Source: Hymenobacter gummosus
Lineage (GTDB): Bacteria; Bacteroidota; Bacteroidia; Cytophagales; Hymenobacteraceae
Length of the DNA: 64,000 bases
NCBI RefSeq assembly: GCF_003970915.1
Contig: NZ_RXOF01000005.1
Span: forward strand, 124,001-188,000
Direction of reading: 5' to 3'
Numbering within the stretch: the stretch's first letter is position 1; every line of letters begins with the position of its first letter. The notes below the pieces were generated by a model, which did no database searches, was not told where the DNA came from, and saw nothing but the letters and a program-made list of their open reading frames with translations. The position numbers and the translations under genes were made by a program. This document shows, in pieces, positions 44,226 to 52,275 of this stretch.

Positions 44226-45704
44226 ATGCTTACCCACACCCAGGTCGTCCGACTGATTTTTGGCCTGAAGCTGCGCCAGTTGCGGCAGGAACGCGGCTTT
44301 ACCCCGGCCGCGCTGGCCCAGACCGTCGACGTATCAGTGTCGTACCTGAATGAGATTGAGAAGGGCAAGAAGTACCCTAAGGCCGACAAGATTCTGGCTT
44401 TTGCCCGCGCGCTGGGCGTGAGCTACGACGAGCTGATTTCCTTGAGCCTGGGTAAAAAGCTGGCGCCGGTGTCGGAGTTGCTGCAGTCGCCGGTGCTGCG
44501 GGAGTTTCCGCTGGAGCTGTTCGGGCTCGACCCCGCCCGGCTTATCGAGCTGATTTCGGACGCGCCCACGCGGGTTATGGCCTTTATCAGCACGCTCTGG
44601 GAGCTGGCCCGCAACTACGAGGTGCGACAGGAGCACTTTTACCTGGCCGCGCTGCGCTCCTACCAGGAGATGCACGACAACTACTTCGACGACCTTGAGG
44701 ACGCCGTGCGCAGCTGCGTGGCCCGCTTCCGCCTCGGCACCGACGCGCCATTCGATTTGCACCAGCTCGAAGATTTGCTCGGCCAGGAATATCATTACCT
44801 CATCGACCGGCACGAGTTGGGCACGCGCCCCGAGCTGGCCCGGCTGCGCTCGGTGCTGCAGCCAGCGGCCCGGCGCCTGCTGCTGCGCCCGGGCCTGACG
44901 CGGGCGCAGGAGGCATTTATTCTGGGCCGCGAGGTGGCCTTCAACTACCTCGGGCTAAAAGACCGGCCCTACACCAACGTGCCCGCCGCTACGCCCGGCT
45001 CCTTCGAGCAGGTGCTGAACCACTTCCGGGCTTCGTACTTCGCGGTGGCTTTGCTGATGGAGGAAAGCCAGCTGGTGGCCGATCTGCAGGCCTTTTTCTC
45101 GTACCCGCGCTGGAACGCGGCCCTGCTGCTGGGTTTGCTCACCCGCTACGAGGTGACGCCCGAGATGCTGCTGCAGCGCGTGACCAACCTGCTGGCCCGG
45201 CACTTCGGCATCGGCAGCCTGTTCTTCCTGCGCTTCGATCAGCACGACGCCCGCGCGCCCTACCAGCTGACCAAGGAGCTGCACCTCTCGCGGCTGCACA
45301 ACCCGCACGCCAACGAGTTGCAGGAGCACTACTGCCGCCGCTGGGTGAGCCTCTGGCTGATGGAGCAGGCCCGGCACTCGGGCAGCCCCGGCCTGCGCGT
45401 GGCCGCCCAGCGCAGCCGCTACTGGCAGACCACCGACGAGTACCTCTGCCTCACCGTGGCCCGCTTCGAGGCCAACGGCCACGCCAGCAGCGTGACGGTG
45501 GGGTTGCCCGTCGACGACAACCTGCGCCAGAAGGTGAAGTTCCTGGACGACGCCAGCATCCCGGTGCGCTGGGTAAACGAAACCTGCGAGCGGTGCTCCA
45601 TCCCCGACTGCGAGGTGCGCGCCGCCCCGCCGGTGGAAATCGAGCGGCGGGCCGAGCAGCAGCGGCTGGCCGCGGCGGTACAGCAGCTGATTCAGGGACA
45701 GTAA
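44226..45704 (+). CDS. XRE-family regulator with DUF2083 domain (ScfR/RamB type)
   Basis: A 492-residue regulator. An N-terminal XRE helix-turn-helix (residues about 8-66: LRQLRQERGFTPAALAQTVDVSVSYLNEIEKGK, key residues in the recognition helix) is followed by a ImmA/IrrE-like middle region without an HExxH zinc motif, and a C-terminal DUF2083 region with Cys residues in CERCSIPDCEVRAAPP. Known relatives (RamB, PrpR-type, ScfR) control acetate, propionate and glyoxylate genes, often by sensing acyl-CoA. Its divergent position beside aceB supports that job. The ATG at 44226 is preferred over 44157. Confidence 0.88.
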   Translation: MLTHTQVVRLIFGLKLRQLRQERGFTPAALAQTVDVSVSYLNEIEKGKKYPKADKILAFARALGVSYDELISLSLGKKLAPVSELLQSPVLREFPLELFGLDPARLIELISDAPTRVMAFISTLWELARNYEVRQEHFYLAALRSYQEMHDNYFDDLEDAVRSCVARFRLGTDAPFDLHQLEDLLGQEYHYLIDRHELGTRPELARLRSVLQPAARRLLLRPGLTRAQEAFILGREVAFNYLGLKDRPYTNVPAATPGSFEQVLNHFRASYFAVALLMEESQLVADLQAFFSYPRWNAALLLGLLTRYEVTPEMLLQRVTNLLARHFGIGSLFFLRFDQHDARAPYQLTKELHLSRLHNPHANELQEHYCRRWVSLWLMEQARHSGSPGLRVAAQRSRYWQTTDEYLCLTVARFEANGHASSVTVGLPVDDNLRQKVKFLDDASIPVRWVNETCERCSIPDCEVRAAPPVEIERRAEQQRLAAAVQQLIQGQ

Positions 45705-45859
45705 GCACGAGGTGCCTCGACTCCAAAATCGTGGCACCACTTTTTTAAGCCACCAACGACGCCTGCTGATGGGACGAAGCAACCGCGGTGGCGTCAGAAC
45801 CTTGAAGCCGTGGCCCTACCGCGCCGTATCTTCGCCTTTCCACCACCCGCGTAGCGTAC

Positions 45860-46930
45860 TTGTCCACCACCTCCTCCCCTGCTCCGCGCAGCCGCTGGCC
45901 GCGCATCCTCGGCTTCACGTTGCTGGCCGTGCTCATCGTGGGCGCAATGGGCCTGTACGCGGCGTGGCGGGTGCTGTGGCGGCCCAACGTATCGGAGTCG
46001 CCGGAGGGGCCGGCCTACCTGTTTATCCGCACCGGCGAGACGTACCCGGAGGTGCTGCTAACGCTGCAAAAGTTCGAGCTGCTGCGGGAGCCGGAAACCT
46101 TCGACTGGCTGGCCCGGCGGCGCGGCCACCCGCAGCAGGTGAAGCCCGGCCGCTACCGCCTCGATTTCGACCTGGGCAACGAGGCCCTGCTCGGGCGGCT
46201 GCTGCGCGGGGAGCAGGACACGGTGGATTTTACCCTCGACGCCTTCAAGTACAAGCCCCAGCTGGCCCGGCAGGTGCAGCGTCAGCTCGAAGCCGACTCG
46301 ACCTCCCTGCGCCGGCTGCTGAACCGGCCGGCCTGGCTGCAGCAGCGCTACGGCGTGGATACCACGGCCGTGCTGACCTTGTTTATTCCCGGCCACTACC
46401 GCCTGCTCTGGAACACCTCGGCCCAGGGCTTTATCGACAGCATGGCGGCCCAGCACCGGCGGTTCTGGACGGAGCAGCGCCGCCAGCGGGCCGATTCTTT
46501 GCAGCTCACGCCCACCGAGGTGCACGTGCTGGCCAGCATCGTGCAGCGCGAAACGGCCAAGAAAGAGGACAAGCCGCTGATTGCCGGGGTGTACCTGAAC
46601 CGCCTGCGCCGCGGCATGCGCCTGCAGGCCGACCCGACGCTGCTCTGGGCCATCGGCAACTTCGGGGTGCGGCGGGTGCTGAACAAGGACAAGCTCGTCG
46701 ACTCGCCCTACAATACCTACAAACACAAGGGCTTGCCGCCCGGCCCCATTACCTCCGCCAACCGCCAGAGCCTGGACGCGGTGCTTAAACCGGCCCAGCA
46801 CGACTACCTGTTTTTCTGCGCCCAGCCCGGCGGCACCGGCTACTCCGACTTCGCCGCCACCTTTGCCGAGCACAAGAAAAATGCCCGCCGCTATCAGCAC
46901 TGGCTCGACAGCCTGAACATCAAGCGCTAA
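45860..46930 (+). CDS. mltG: Endolytic murein transglycosylase MltG
   Basis: A 356-residue YceG/MltG protein that cuts nascent glycan strands. It has one N-terminal membrane helix (about 15-36), a LysM-like region, and the catalytic part with VHVLASIVQRETAK (conserved Glu), GVYLNRLRRGMRLQADPTLLWA and SPYNTYKHKGLPPGPI, all typical. The only plausible start is TTG at 45860, a few bases after a -7-like TATCTTCG (45826-45833); no ATG fits before the membrane helix. Confidence 0.93.
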   Translation: MSTTSSPAPRSRWPRILGFTLLAVLIVGAMGLYAAWRVLWRPNVSESPEGPAYLFIRTGETYPEVLLTLQKFELLREPETFDWLARRRGHPQQVKPGRYRLDFDLGNEALLGRLLRGEQDTVDFTLDAFKYKPQLARQVQRQLEADSTSLRRLLNRPAWLQQRYGVDTTAVLTLFIPGHYRLLWNTSAQGFIDSMAAQHRRFWTEQRRQRADSLQLTPTEVHVLASIVQRETAKKEDKPLIAGVYLNRLRRGMRLQADPTLLWAIGNFGVRRVLNKDKLVDSPYNTYKHKGLPPGPITSANRQSLDAVLKPAQHDYLFFCAQPGGTGYSDFAATFAEHKKNARRYQHWLDSLNIKR

Positions 46931-46957
46931 GCTGGCGGCTGTTCAGGCCTTGACGGG

Positions 46958-48022
46958 CTACGGGTTGGCGGCGGCCGTTTTGGCTTGCTGCCGGCGCTTC
47001 AGCCAGGCGCGAACGGGCTCGTCGTAGAGCTTGAGGGCGGCCCAGGCCAGCAGCAGGGCTACCCCGAACACCGCCGCCGCCACGGGCAGGGCCTGCTCGG
47101 GCGTGGGCTTGGTCTTGATTACCCAGCCGATGTAGAGGTAAATCAGCGGGTAGTGCGTGATGTAGAGCGGATACGAGAGGTCGGCCAGCCCTTTGCACAG
47201 CTTCGTCCCTACCCCACCAACCCGCCCGCCGGCGCCCAGGGCCACAATCAGCGGAAAGGCGAGGATGATGGTAGCGGCCTCGTAGAGGCCGTTGTTGGGA
47301 AAGTACGGCAGGCAGAACAACAGCGTCAGCAGGGCGGCGCAGAGCGGGAAGGCGTAGGGAATGCGCGGCAGCCGGCCGCTGCGAAACAGCAGCAGCCCGG
47401 CAAAAAACGGGTACATCATGCGCACCACGGCAAACCAGATATTGCTGTGCCCCCAGCCGCTGGCCACGTGCCCGTTTTGCACGGCCGCCCACGTGAGGGC
47501 CCCGCCGCTAAGCACCACCAAAGCCCACAGCGCACCGCGGCCCAGCCGCCGGCCGAAGAGGGCGTAGAGCGCGTTGGCCAGGTATTCCTGCAGCAAGGAC
47601 CAAAGCGGCCCGTTGAGGGAGTGCGTTTCGCCCCAGCCGCGCAAATCGGGCGAGGGCAGCAGGGTGAGGCTCAGCAGGGCCACCAGCAGCAGCTTCCCGA
47701 GGCCGGCCTGCTGGGCGCCGGGGCTGAACGGGTCGAACCAGAAGCACAGGGCGCCGATAATGACGCTCAGGACGATGAGGGGGTGCAGGCGCGTGAGGCG
47801 GATTTTGGCGAAGTCCCAGCTGCTCATACGGCCCCACCGGTCGTCGTAGGCGTAGCCCACTACGAAGCCCGAGAGCAGGAAGAAGAAGTCGACGGCCAGG
47901 TAGCCGTGGTGAATGGGGTGCAGGGCGTAGTTGGTCTGGTGCGCCTCGAAGAGGTGGAACACCACAACCAGCAGCGCCGCCACGCCGCGCAGGCCGTCCA
48001 GAATCGGGTAATGAGGCTTCAT
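46958..48022 (-). CDS. Acyltransferase 3 family membrane protein
   Basis: A 354-residue polytopic protein of the acyltransferase 3 (OafA/NolL/WecH) family. It starts MKPHYPILDGLRGVAALLVV, with the conserved catalytic-type His in VVFHLFE and Arg-containing loop FAKIRLTRLHPLIVLS. Such enzymes O-acetylate or otherwise acylate surface sugars. The frame opens 34 codons earlier but the ATG at 48022 is the family start. It is convergent with mltG, 27 bp apart. Substrate not predictable. Confidence 0.9.
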   Translation of the reverse strand: MKPHYPILDGLRGVAALLVVVFHLFEAHQTNYALHPIHHGYLAVDFFFLLSGFVVGYAYDDRWGRMSSWDFAKIRLTRLHPLIVLSVIIGALCFWFDPFSPGAQQAGLGKLLLVALLSLTLLPSPDLRGWGETHSLNGPLWSLLQEYLANALYALFGRRLGRGALWALVVLSGGALTWAAVQNGHVASGWGHSNIWFAVVRMMYPFFAGLLLFRSGRLPRIPYAFPLCAALLTLLFCLPYFPNNGLYEAATIILAFPLIVALGAGGRVGGVGTKLCKGLADLSYPLYITHYPLIYLYIGWVIKTKPTPEQALPVAAAVFGVALLLAWAALKLYDEPVRAWLKRRQQAKTAAANP

Positions 48023-48167
48023 CGGGCAGGAAAGCAGGTAGCCAACACCAGTGGCCACGAGGATCCGACGACCAGCTGAAAGCGGCAAGCTACCAGTACC
48101 CGACGAGCGAAAACAGCGCAACAATCATTCAGCCCCGGATTTTGTGGGCCGCAAGCGTCGTCCGCGT

Positions 48168-48283
48168 CGTAGCGCGAAGTTATACTTCGCGTATCGTTGC
48201 TGAGGTTGTTAAGATGAACGCCTAAAAGATCATCGTTCAACGACAACCGTTCAACGATACGCGAAGTACAACTTCGCGCTACG
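48168..48283. repeat. Paired REP/BIME-like inverted repeat (GTAGCGCGAAG family)
   Basis: Left arm 48168-48199 and right arm 48252-48283 match as reverse complements at 31 of 32 positions. Each arm is itself a small palindrome (GCGAAGT-TAT-ACTTCGC). The 52-bp centre contains GTTCAACG twice. The element lies in the 284-bp gap before the acyltransferase gene; nothing else is recognised there. Confidence 0.88.
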
Positions 48284-48306
48284 GCGCACACGACCCTGCC
48301 GGCCCG

Positions 48307-49809
48307 CTATGGCAGCTGCAGCAGGCGCAGCTGCACCGAGTCTTGGGCCGCCTGCTGCTGGCGCTGCAGCGTGGCCTGGTAGCCCAGGCCGGTAAACTCG
48401 GAGTGCTCCAGGTACAGCAGCGGCGAAGTCAGCAGCGGCTCCGGCCAGGCGGCCACCGCGGGCAGCCGGCGCAGCGAATCGAAGCCCGGCACGCCGGCCA
48501 CGCGGTAGTAGTCGTCGAGCAGCACGTACTGGTAGCCCTGGCGGCGCAGGGCAGCCAGCTCGGCGGGCGTGCGGGCTACCTCGGCCCGGATGCCGCGCGG
48601 CGTGGCCACCGGCAGCAGGGCCGGCCCCACCGTGGTAGCCACCGCCGGAGCGCCGTGCTGCTGCAGCCAGGCGGCCACCAGCGGGTAGCGGGTGGGCAGG
48701 CAGGCGTAGACGTGGCGCTGCACCTGCCAGAAGTTGTAGCCCACGACGGCCAGCAGCCCCAGCCACGCCGCCGGCCGCGCCCAGCGCAGCACCAGCAGCA
48801 CCAGCAGGGCGTACAGGGGCAGGTAGCCGAACAGCAGCCCGCGCGGGGCTTTGATCAGCAACGACATGCCCGCCAGCGTCAGGGCCGCCCACACCAGCAG
48901 GTAGGCCGCCAGGGGCAGCGGCCGGCGCTTCAGGCCGCCAAACCACACCAGCGCGGCCGCCAGCGCCGGCAGCAGCGGAGCCTCAAAATCGGCGAGGTAG
49001 CGCAGGTAATAGGCAAAATCGACCTGCACGGTGGTGCGGCGGCCGGCGGCATTGGCGGCAGCCGGGAACATGATGACGAAAAACACCGCCGGCCAGCGGT
49101 ACACCGGTACGCCCGACACCAGCCAGGCCGCCCCGCCCAGCACCACGAAGGGCGCGGCCAGCACCAGCAGCACCCGCCACCAGTTGCCGCCGCGCCACAG
49201 CAGCCCGTCGGCCTGCTGCAGCTCCAGTACCAGCAGAATGGGCGCGGTGAGCAGAAACTTGTAGTTGACGCTCAGCCCCAGCGCTAGCAGCCCGGCCGTG
49301 CGCAGCAGACTGGCCCGCGTGGGCTGCTGCAGCCGCTGCCAGTGCGCCCGCAGCAGCAGGGCCAGCAGCAGCAGGCTCATGGAGCTCATGGTGAAGTCGC
49401 GGCCGGAGAAGGTCAGAAACACCGAGGAGCCGGCCACTGCGGTAAGCAGGGCCGTTTCGGGGCCGGGCAGGCGGGCGGTGCGGGCCACCCAGTCGGCAAA
49501 CACGCCCACGGCGGCCACGGCCAGCAGGGCGTTGAGGACGAGGAAAACGCGGTAATCGGTGCTAACGGCCGCCACGGGCGCGTAGAGCAGGTAGAACAGC
49601 GGGCTGCCGTGGTGAAACAGGTGCGTAAAATCGAAGCCGGCCACTTCCTGCACAATCTGCCAGTTGCGCACCGAGTCGTAATCGGGCAGGGCGGCCGCCG
49701 GCAGCCGCCACAGCCGCAACCCGGCCACCAGCAGTAGGGCGGGCAGCAGCCAGCCGCGCCGCTCGGCGGGAGCTACGATGGGCGCGGGCAACTCGGCGGG
49801 CAGGGACAA
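48307..49809 (-). CDS. GT-C type glycosyltransferase-like membrane protein (GT39/ArnT-like)
   Basis: A 500-residue polytopic protein with about ten to eleven membrane helices and a soluble C-terminal domain. Its first loop holds an acidic motif (PDYDSVRNWQIVQE), followed by FTHLFHHGSPLFYLLYAPVAA, the pattern of GT-C polyprenyl-sugar glycosyltransferases, where the loop Asp is catalytic. The in-frame region after the upstream stop offers only TTG (49809) as start. Acceptor and donor are unknown; surface glycan or protein glycosylation is likely. Confidence 0.75.
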   Translation of the reverse strand: MSLPAELPAPIVAPAERRGWLLPALLLVAGLRLWRLPAAALPDYDSVRNWQIVQEVAGFDFTHLFHHGSPLFYLLYAPVAAVSTDYRVFLVLNALLAVAAVGVFADWVARTARLPGPETALLTAVAGSSVFLTFSGRDFTMSSMSLLLLALLLRAHWQRLQQPTRASLLRTAGLLALGLSVNYKFLLTAPILLVLELQQADGLLWRGGNWWRVLLVLAAPFVVLGGAAWLVSGVPVYRWPAVFFVIMFPAAANAAGRRTTVQVDFAYYLRYLADFEAPLLPALAAALVWFGGLKRRPLPLAAYLLVWAALTLAGMSLLIKAPRGLLFGYLPLYALLVLLVLRWARPAAWLGLLAVVGYNFWQVQRHVYACLPTRYPLVAAWLQQHGAPAVATTVGPALLPVATPRGIRAEVARTPAELAALRRQGYQYVLLDDYYRVAGVPGFDSLRRLPAVAAWPEPLLTSPLLYLEHSEFTGLGYQATLQRQQQAAQDSVQLRLLQLP

Positions 49810-49937
49810 GGCGGGATTTAGTGCGTGGATGATTTAGCGGCCCGCGGGGACGCGGACGGGCAAAGGGCGTCTTTGGTGCTGCTCCACCCCTACCGGCCGA
49901 CGAAGATGGGCATTTGTGCCGTTTCTTTGCTTAACCC

Positions 49938-50030
49938 AATGGTCAAATGGCTGGATGGCTAACTGGCTGATTGTTGTTGAACGACCAACCAGTTAGCCAT
50001 TTAACCATGCAGCCATTCAACCATTCAATC
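49938..50030. repeat. Octamer-unit palindrome, locus D (upstream of dtd)
   Basis: The left arm has units GGTCAAAT, GGCTGGAT, GGCTAACT, GGCTGATT (49941-49972). GTTGTTGAACGACC forms the turn. The right arm (49985-50030) returns units of the same kind (AACCAGTT, AGCCATTT, AACCATGC, AGCCATTC). The right arm ends 9 nt before the dtd ATG. Same family as loci A and B. Confidence 0.88.
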
Positions 50031-50038
50031 ACCGACTC

Positions 50039-50494
50039 ATGCGCGTAGTCGTGCAGCGTGTCACGGAAGCCTCGGTTACCGTCGACGGCGAAATAACCGG
50101 CCAGATTGGCCCCGGCCTGCTGGTGCTGGTTGGCTTCACCCACTCCGATACCGCCGCCGAGCTGGACTGGATGGCCCGCAAGCTGGTGCAGCTGCGCATC
50201 TTCGGCGACGCCGACGATAAGATGAACCTCTCGGTGCAGGACGTGGGCGGCGACTTGCTTGTGGTCAGCCAGTTTACCCTGCTGGCCGACGCCCGCAAAG
50301 GCAGCCGCCCCAGCTACATCCAGGCCGCCCCGCCGCCGGTGTCCATCCCGCTCTACGAGGAGTTTGTGCGCCAGCTCGAAGCTCTGCTCGGCCGCCCCGT
50401 AGCCACCGGCCGCTTCGGCGCCGATATGAAAGTGCGCCTGCTCAACGATGGGCCGGTGACCATCGTGCTCGACCGGGAAGCCTCGTTAGGGTAA
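50039..50494 (+). CDS. dtd: D-aminoacyl-tRNA deacylase
   Basis: A 151-residue DTD enzyme that frees D-amino acids (and glycine) mischarged on tRNA. The two active-site motifs are present: SQFTLLADARKGSRPS and NDGPVTIVLD near the C-terminus. It starts MRVVVQRVTEASVTVDGE, typical. The ATG follows the C-rich arm of locus D, and its stop codon lies inside the first unit of locus E. Confidence 0.97.
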   Translation: MRVVVQRVTEASVTVDGEITGQIGPGLLVLVGFTHSDTAAELDWMARKLVQLRIFGDADDKMNLSVQDVGGDLLVVSQFTLLADARKGSRPSYIQAAPPPVSIPLYEEFVRQLEALLGRPVATGRFGADMKVRLLNDGPVTIVLDREASLG

Positions 50495-50615
50495 GAGGGT
50501 ATGGGGGTAAGAGGGTAGGAGTTATCCAAGTAATGACTCGCACCCTCCTACCCCCATACCTTCTTACCCTAACCGAACTCCTAAACTCCTACCCCCATAC
50601 CCTCTTACCCTAACC
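50486..50615. repeat. Octamer-unit palindrome, locus E (between dtd and mazG-like gene), one left arm and two right arms
   Basis: The left arm has units GGGTAAGA, GGGTATGG, GGGTAAGA, GGGTAGGA (50489-50520). Two successive right arms, 50541-50574 and 50576-50615, each return GGGTAAGA, (G/A)GGTATGG, GGGTAGGA as reverse complement. The first unit overlaps the dtd stop codon and the last right arm ends two bases before the mazG-like ATG. Confidence 0.9.
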
Positions 50616-50616
50616 C

Positions 50617-50943
50617 ATGACCATCGAAGAAGCCCAGCAGACCGTCGACCAGTGGATTCATACCACGGGCGTGCGGTATTTCAACGAGCTGACCAACATG
50701 GCCATGCTCACCGAGGAAGTCGGCGAGGTGGCCCGCATCATTGCCCGCCAGTACGGCGAGCAGTCCTTCAAGCCCTCCGACCGCGACAAAGTGCTGGCCG
50801 ACGAGCTGGCCGATGTGCTGTTCGTGGTTATCTGCCTGGCCAACCAGACCGGCGTCGACCTCACCGAGGCCCTGCAGCGTAACCTGGCCAAGAAAACGCA
50901 GCGCGACACCGACCGGCACCGGCAGAACGAGAAGCTGCAGTAG
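50617..50943 (+). CDS. MazG-like nucleotide pyrophosphohydrolase
   Basis: A 108-residue single-domain MazG/iMazG-type protein. The metal-binding pattern ExxE...ExxD is present as LTEEVGEVARI and DELADVLFVV. Such enzymes hydrolyse nucleoside triphosphates, often non-canonical or house-cleaning substrates. It follows dtd through palindrome locus E; both are clean-up enzymes (mischarged tRNA, damaged nucleotides). Length fits single-domain members. Confidence 0.9.
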   Translation: MTIEEAQQTVDQWIHTTGVRYFNELTNMAMLTEEVGEVARIIARQYGEQSFKPSDRDKVLADELADVLFVVICLANQTGVDLTEALQRNLAKKTQRDTDRHRQNEKLQ

Positions 50944-50969
50944 GGGCGCGTCGCACGCGCCCGCCCGGC

Positions 50970-51263
50970 CGCCCCCTCCCAGCTGCGCCGGGGCCCTTCC
51001 TGCTACACCGGCCCCCTCCTGGCTGGAGGGTACCCCGGTCGGCTGCAGGGTACCCCCCTCCCGGCTGTAGCCGGGTGGCACTCCGGTGCATCGGTTTGCC
51101 ATCCGGCTGCAGCCGGGTGCCGTTCCGGTGCAGCCGAGTGCCACCCAGCTGCACCGGAGTGCTATTCCCCTGCACCGGAATGGCATCCGGCTGCACGGGT
51201 TTGCCATCCGGGTGCACCAGGTTGGCATTCCGATGCAGGGTACTTCCTCCCGGCTGCAGCCGA
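50970..51263. repeat. Degenerate tandem array of 21-bp units, array 2
   Basis: About fourteen contiguous units without spacers; clear boundaries at 51012, 51033, 51054, 51075, 51096, 51117, 51138, 51159, 51180, 51201, 51222 and 51243, all exactly 21 bp. The conserved core is CCGGCTGCACCGG, preceded by (G/T)TGCCAT or a C-run. It starts 26 nt after the mazG-like stop. Units translate as 7-residue repeats with a Cys on both strands (for example CTGLPSG), but no start or composition supports a gene. Confidence 0.9.
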
Positions 51264-51338
51264 CCGGTGTCCGGGACAACGTAGGGGCCTCCGGCGCTTG
51301 CAGGCAAAGGCGAACCGGCCGCCCGCTTATGCCTCATC

Positions 51339-51366
51339 CTGTCACGTGTTACGTGTCACCTGTCAC
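51339..51366. repeat. Short tandem array of four 7-nt units next to comB
   Basis: CTGTCAC, GTGTTAC, GTGTCAC, CTGTCAC lie directly after the comB stop codon (in comB sense). They look like a single arm of the nearby short-unit palindromes, without an opposing arm. The rest of 51264-51373 shows nothing recognisable. Confidence 0.65.
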
Positions 51367-51373
51367 CCCCCCC

Positions 51374-52102
51374 TCACCTGTCGCCTAAGAGCACCAGCCG
51401 GTCCTCCCGCCAGATGGGCAGCGTGGCGGGGTACTCGTCGAGGCGCAGGCAGAACTCGAAGTCCTTGTGGGCTTCGAGGTGGTTGAGCCGCCGCACGTGG
51501 GCCGACTGCAGCAGGTAGCCGCTGAGGTCGGGCCGGGCCTGTTGCCAGAGGTGCCGGGCAGCCAGCGTGGCGTCGGAGCTGCGCACGTCGAACGTATCGG
51601 CGAGGCGCTCGGCCAGGGCGCCGCCGAATACCGTGTCTTCGAGGCAAAACTGGCCTTTCCAGCCGGCGCAGACTACCAGCACGTCTTTCTGCTGCCCGCG
51701 GGCGAAATCGGCCACGGCCTGCAGGTTCAGGAAGGAGCCAATGATAATGGCGTCGGCCCCGAGGGAGCGGCGCAGGGCCTGGGTGCCGTTGGTGGTACTG
51801 ATGGCCACGGCCCGGCCGCGGGTGACAATGGCGCCATCGAGGTAGCCGAAGGGCGAGTTGCCCAGGTCGAAGCCTTCGGCCTGCACGCCGTTGCGCTCGG
51901 CCGCCGTCAGGCAGCCGTGCTGCCGGCCCAGGGCGGTGCACTCGTCCAGCTCGGCCACGGCAAAGACGTGCGTCACGCCGTTGGCCAAAGCCGTGACGAT
52001 GCTGGAAGTGGCCCGCAGAATGTCTACAATGACGGCCACGCGGCCTTCGAGCTTATACAGCGGCAGCAGCTCCGGGGAAAAACAGATGTCGACGGCAGGC
52101 AT
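51374..52102 (-). CDS. comB: ComB family 2-phosphosulfolactate phosphatase-like protein
   Basis: A 242-residue ComB-family protein. Conserved parts are VAVIVDILRATSSIVTALANG, a TTNGTQAL motif and GSFLNLQAV, with CAGWKGQFCLEDTVFGG near the middle. The founding member removes phosphate from 2-phosphosulfolactate in coenzyme M synthesis, but bacterial homologs occur in organisms without that pathway and may act on another phosphate ester. It sits alone between the 21-bp array and an inverted repeat; no sulfolactate genes lie beside it. Confidence 0.85.
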   Translation of the reverse strand: MPAVDICFSPELLPLYKLEGRVAVIVDILRATSSIVTALANGVTHVFAVAELDECTALGRQHGCLTAAERNGVQAEGFDLGNSPFGYLDGAIVTRGRAVAISTTNGTQALRRSLGADAIIIGSFLNLQAVADFARGQQKDVLVVCAGWKGQFCLEDTVFGGALAERLADTFDVRSSDATLAARHLWQQARPDLSGYLLQSAHVRRLNHLEAHKDFEFCLRLDEYPATLPIWREDRLVLLGDR

Positions 52103-52133
52103 GTTTGATTTGAGGTGAAAGGGGAAAATAGAA

Positions 52134-52252
52134 CGTCATCCTGAGCAAAGCGCAGGAACTTCCTCCCACCCCGCACCGCCGGCCAAGTCCTGGCTCAGAC
52201 TCAATCGTTGGGGTCAGGTTCGAGGAAGGTCCTGCGCTCTGCTCAGGATGAC
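52134..52252. repeat. REP-like inverted repeat (GTCATCCTGAGC family)
   Basis: Arms 52134-52165 and 52221-52252 are reverse complements at 30 of 32 positions, opening CGTCATCCTGAGCA. The 55-bp spacer is unique. Repeats starting GTCATCCTGAGC are very common in intergenic regions of Bacteroidota and other bacteria. It lies between the gcvT end (52276) and comB. Confidence 0.88.
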
Positions 52253-52275
52253 GGCCGTTTATGGCTCAATAAAGC

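Noticed and set aside
50605-51279. Minus-strand frame with Cys every seven residues
   Set aside because: It is the translation of the 21-bp array plus the antisense of the mazG-like gene; no start signal or promoter.
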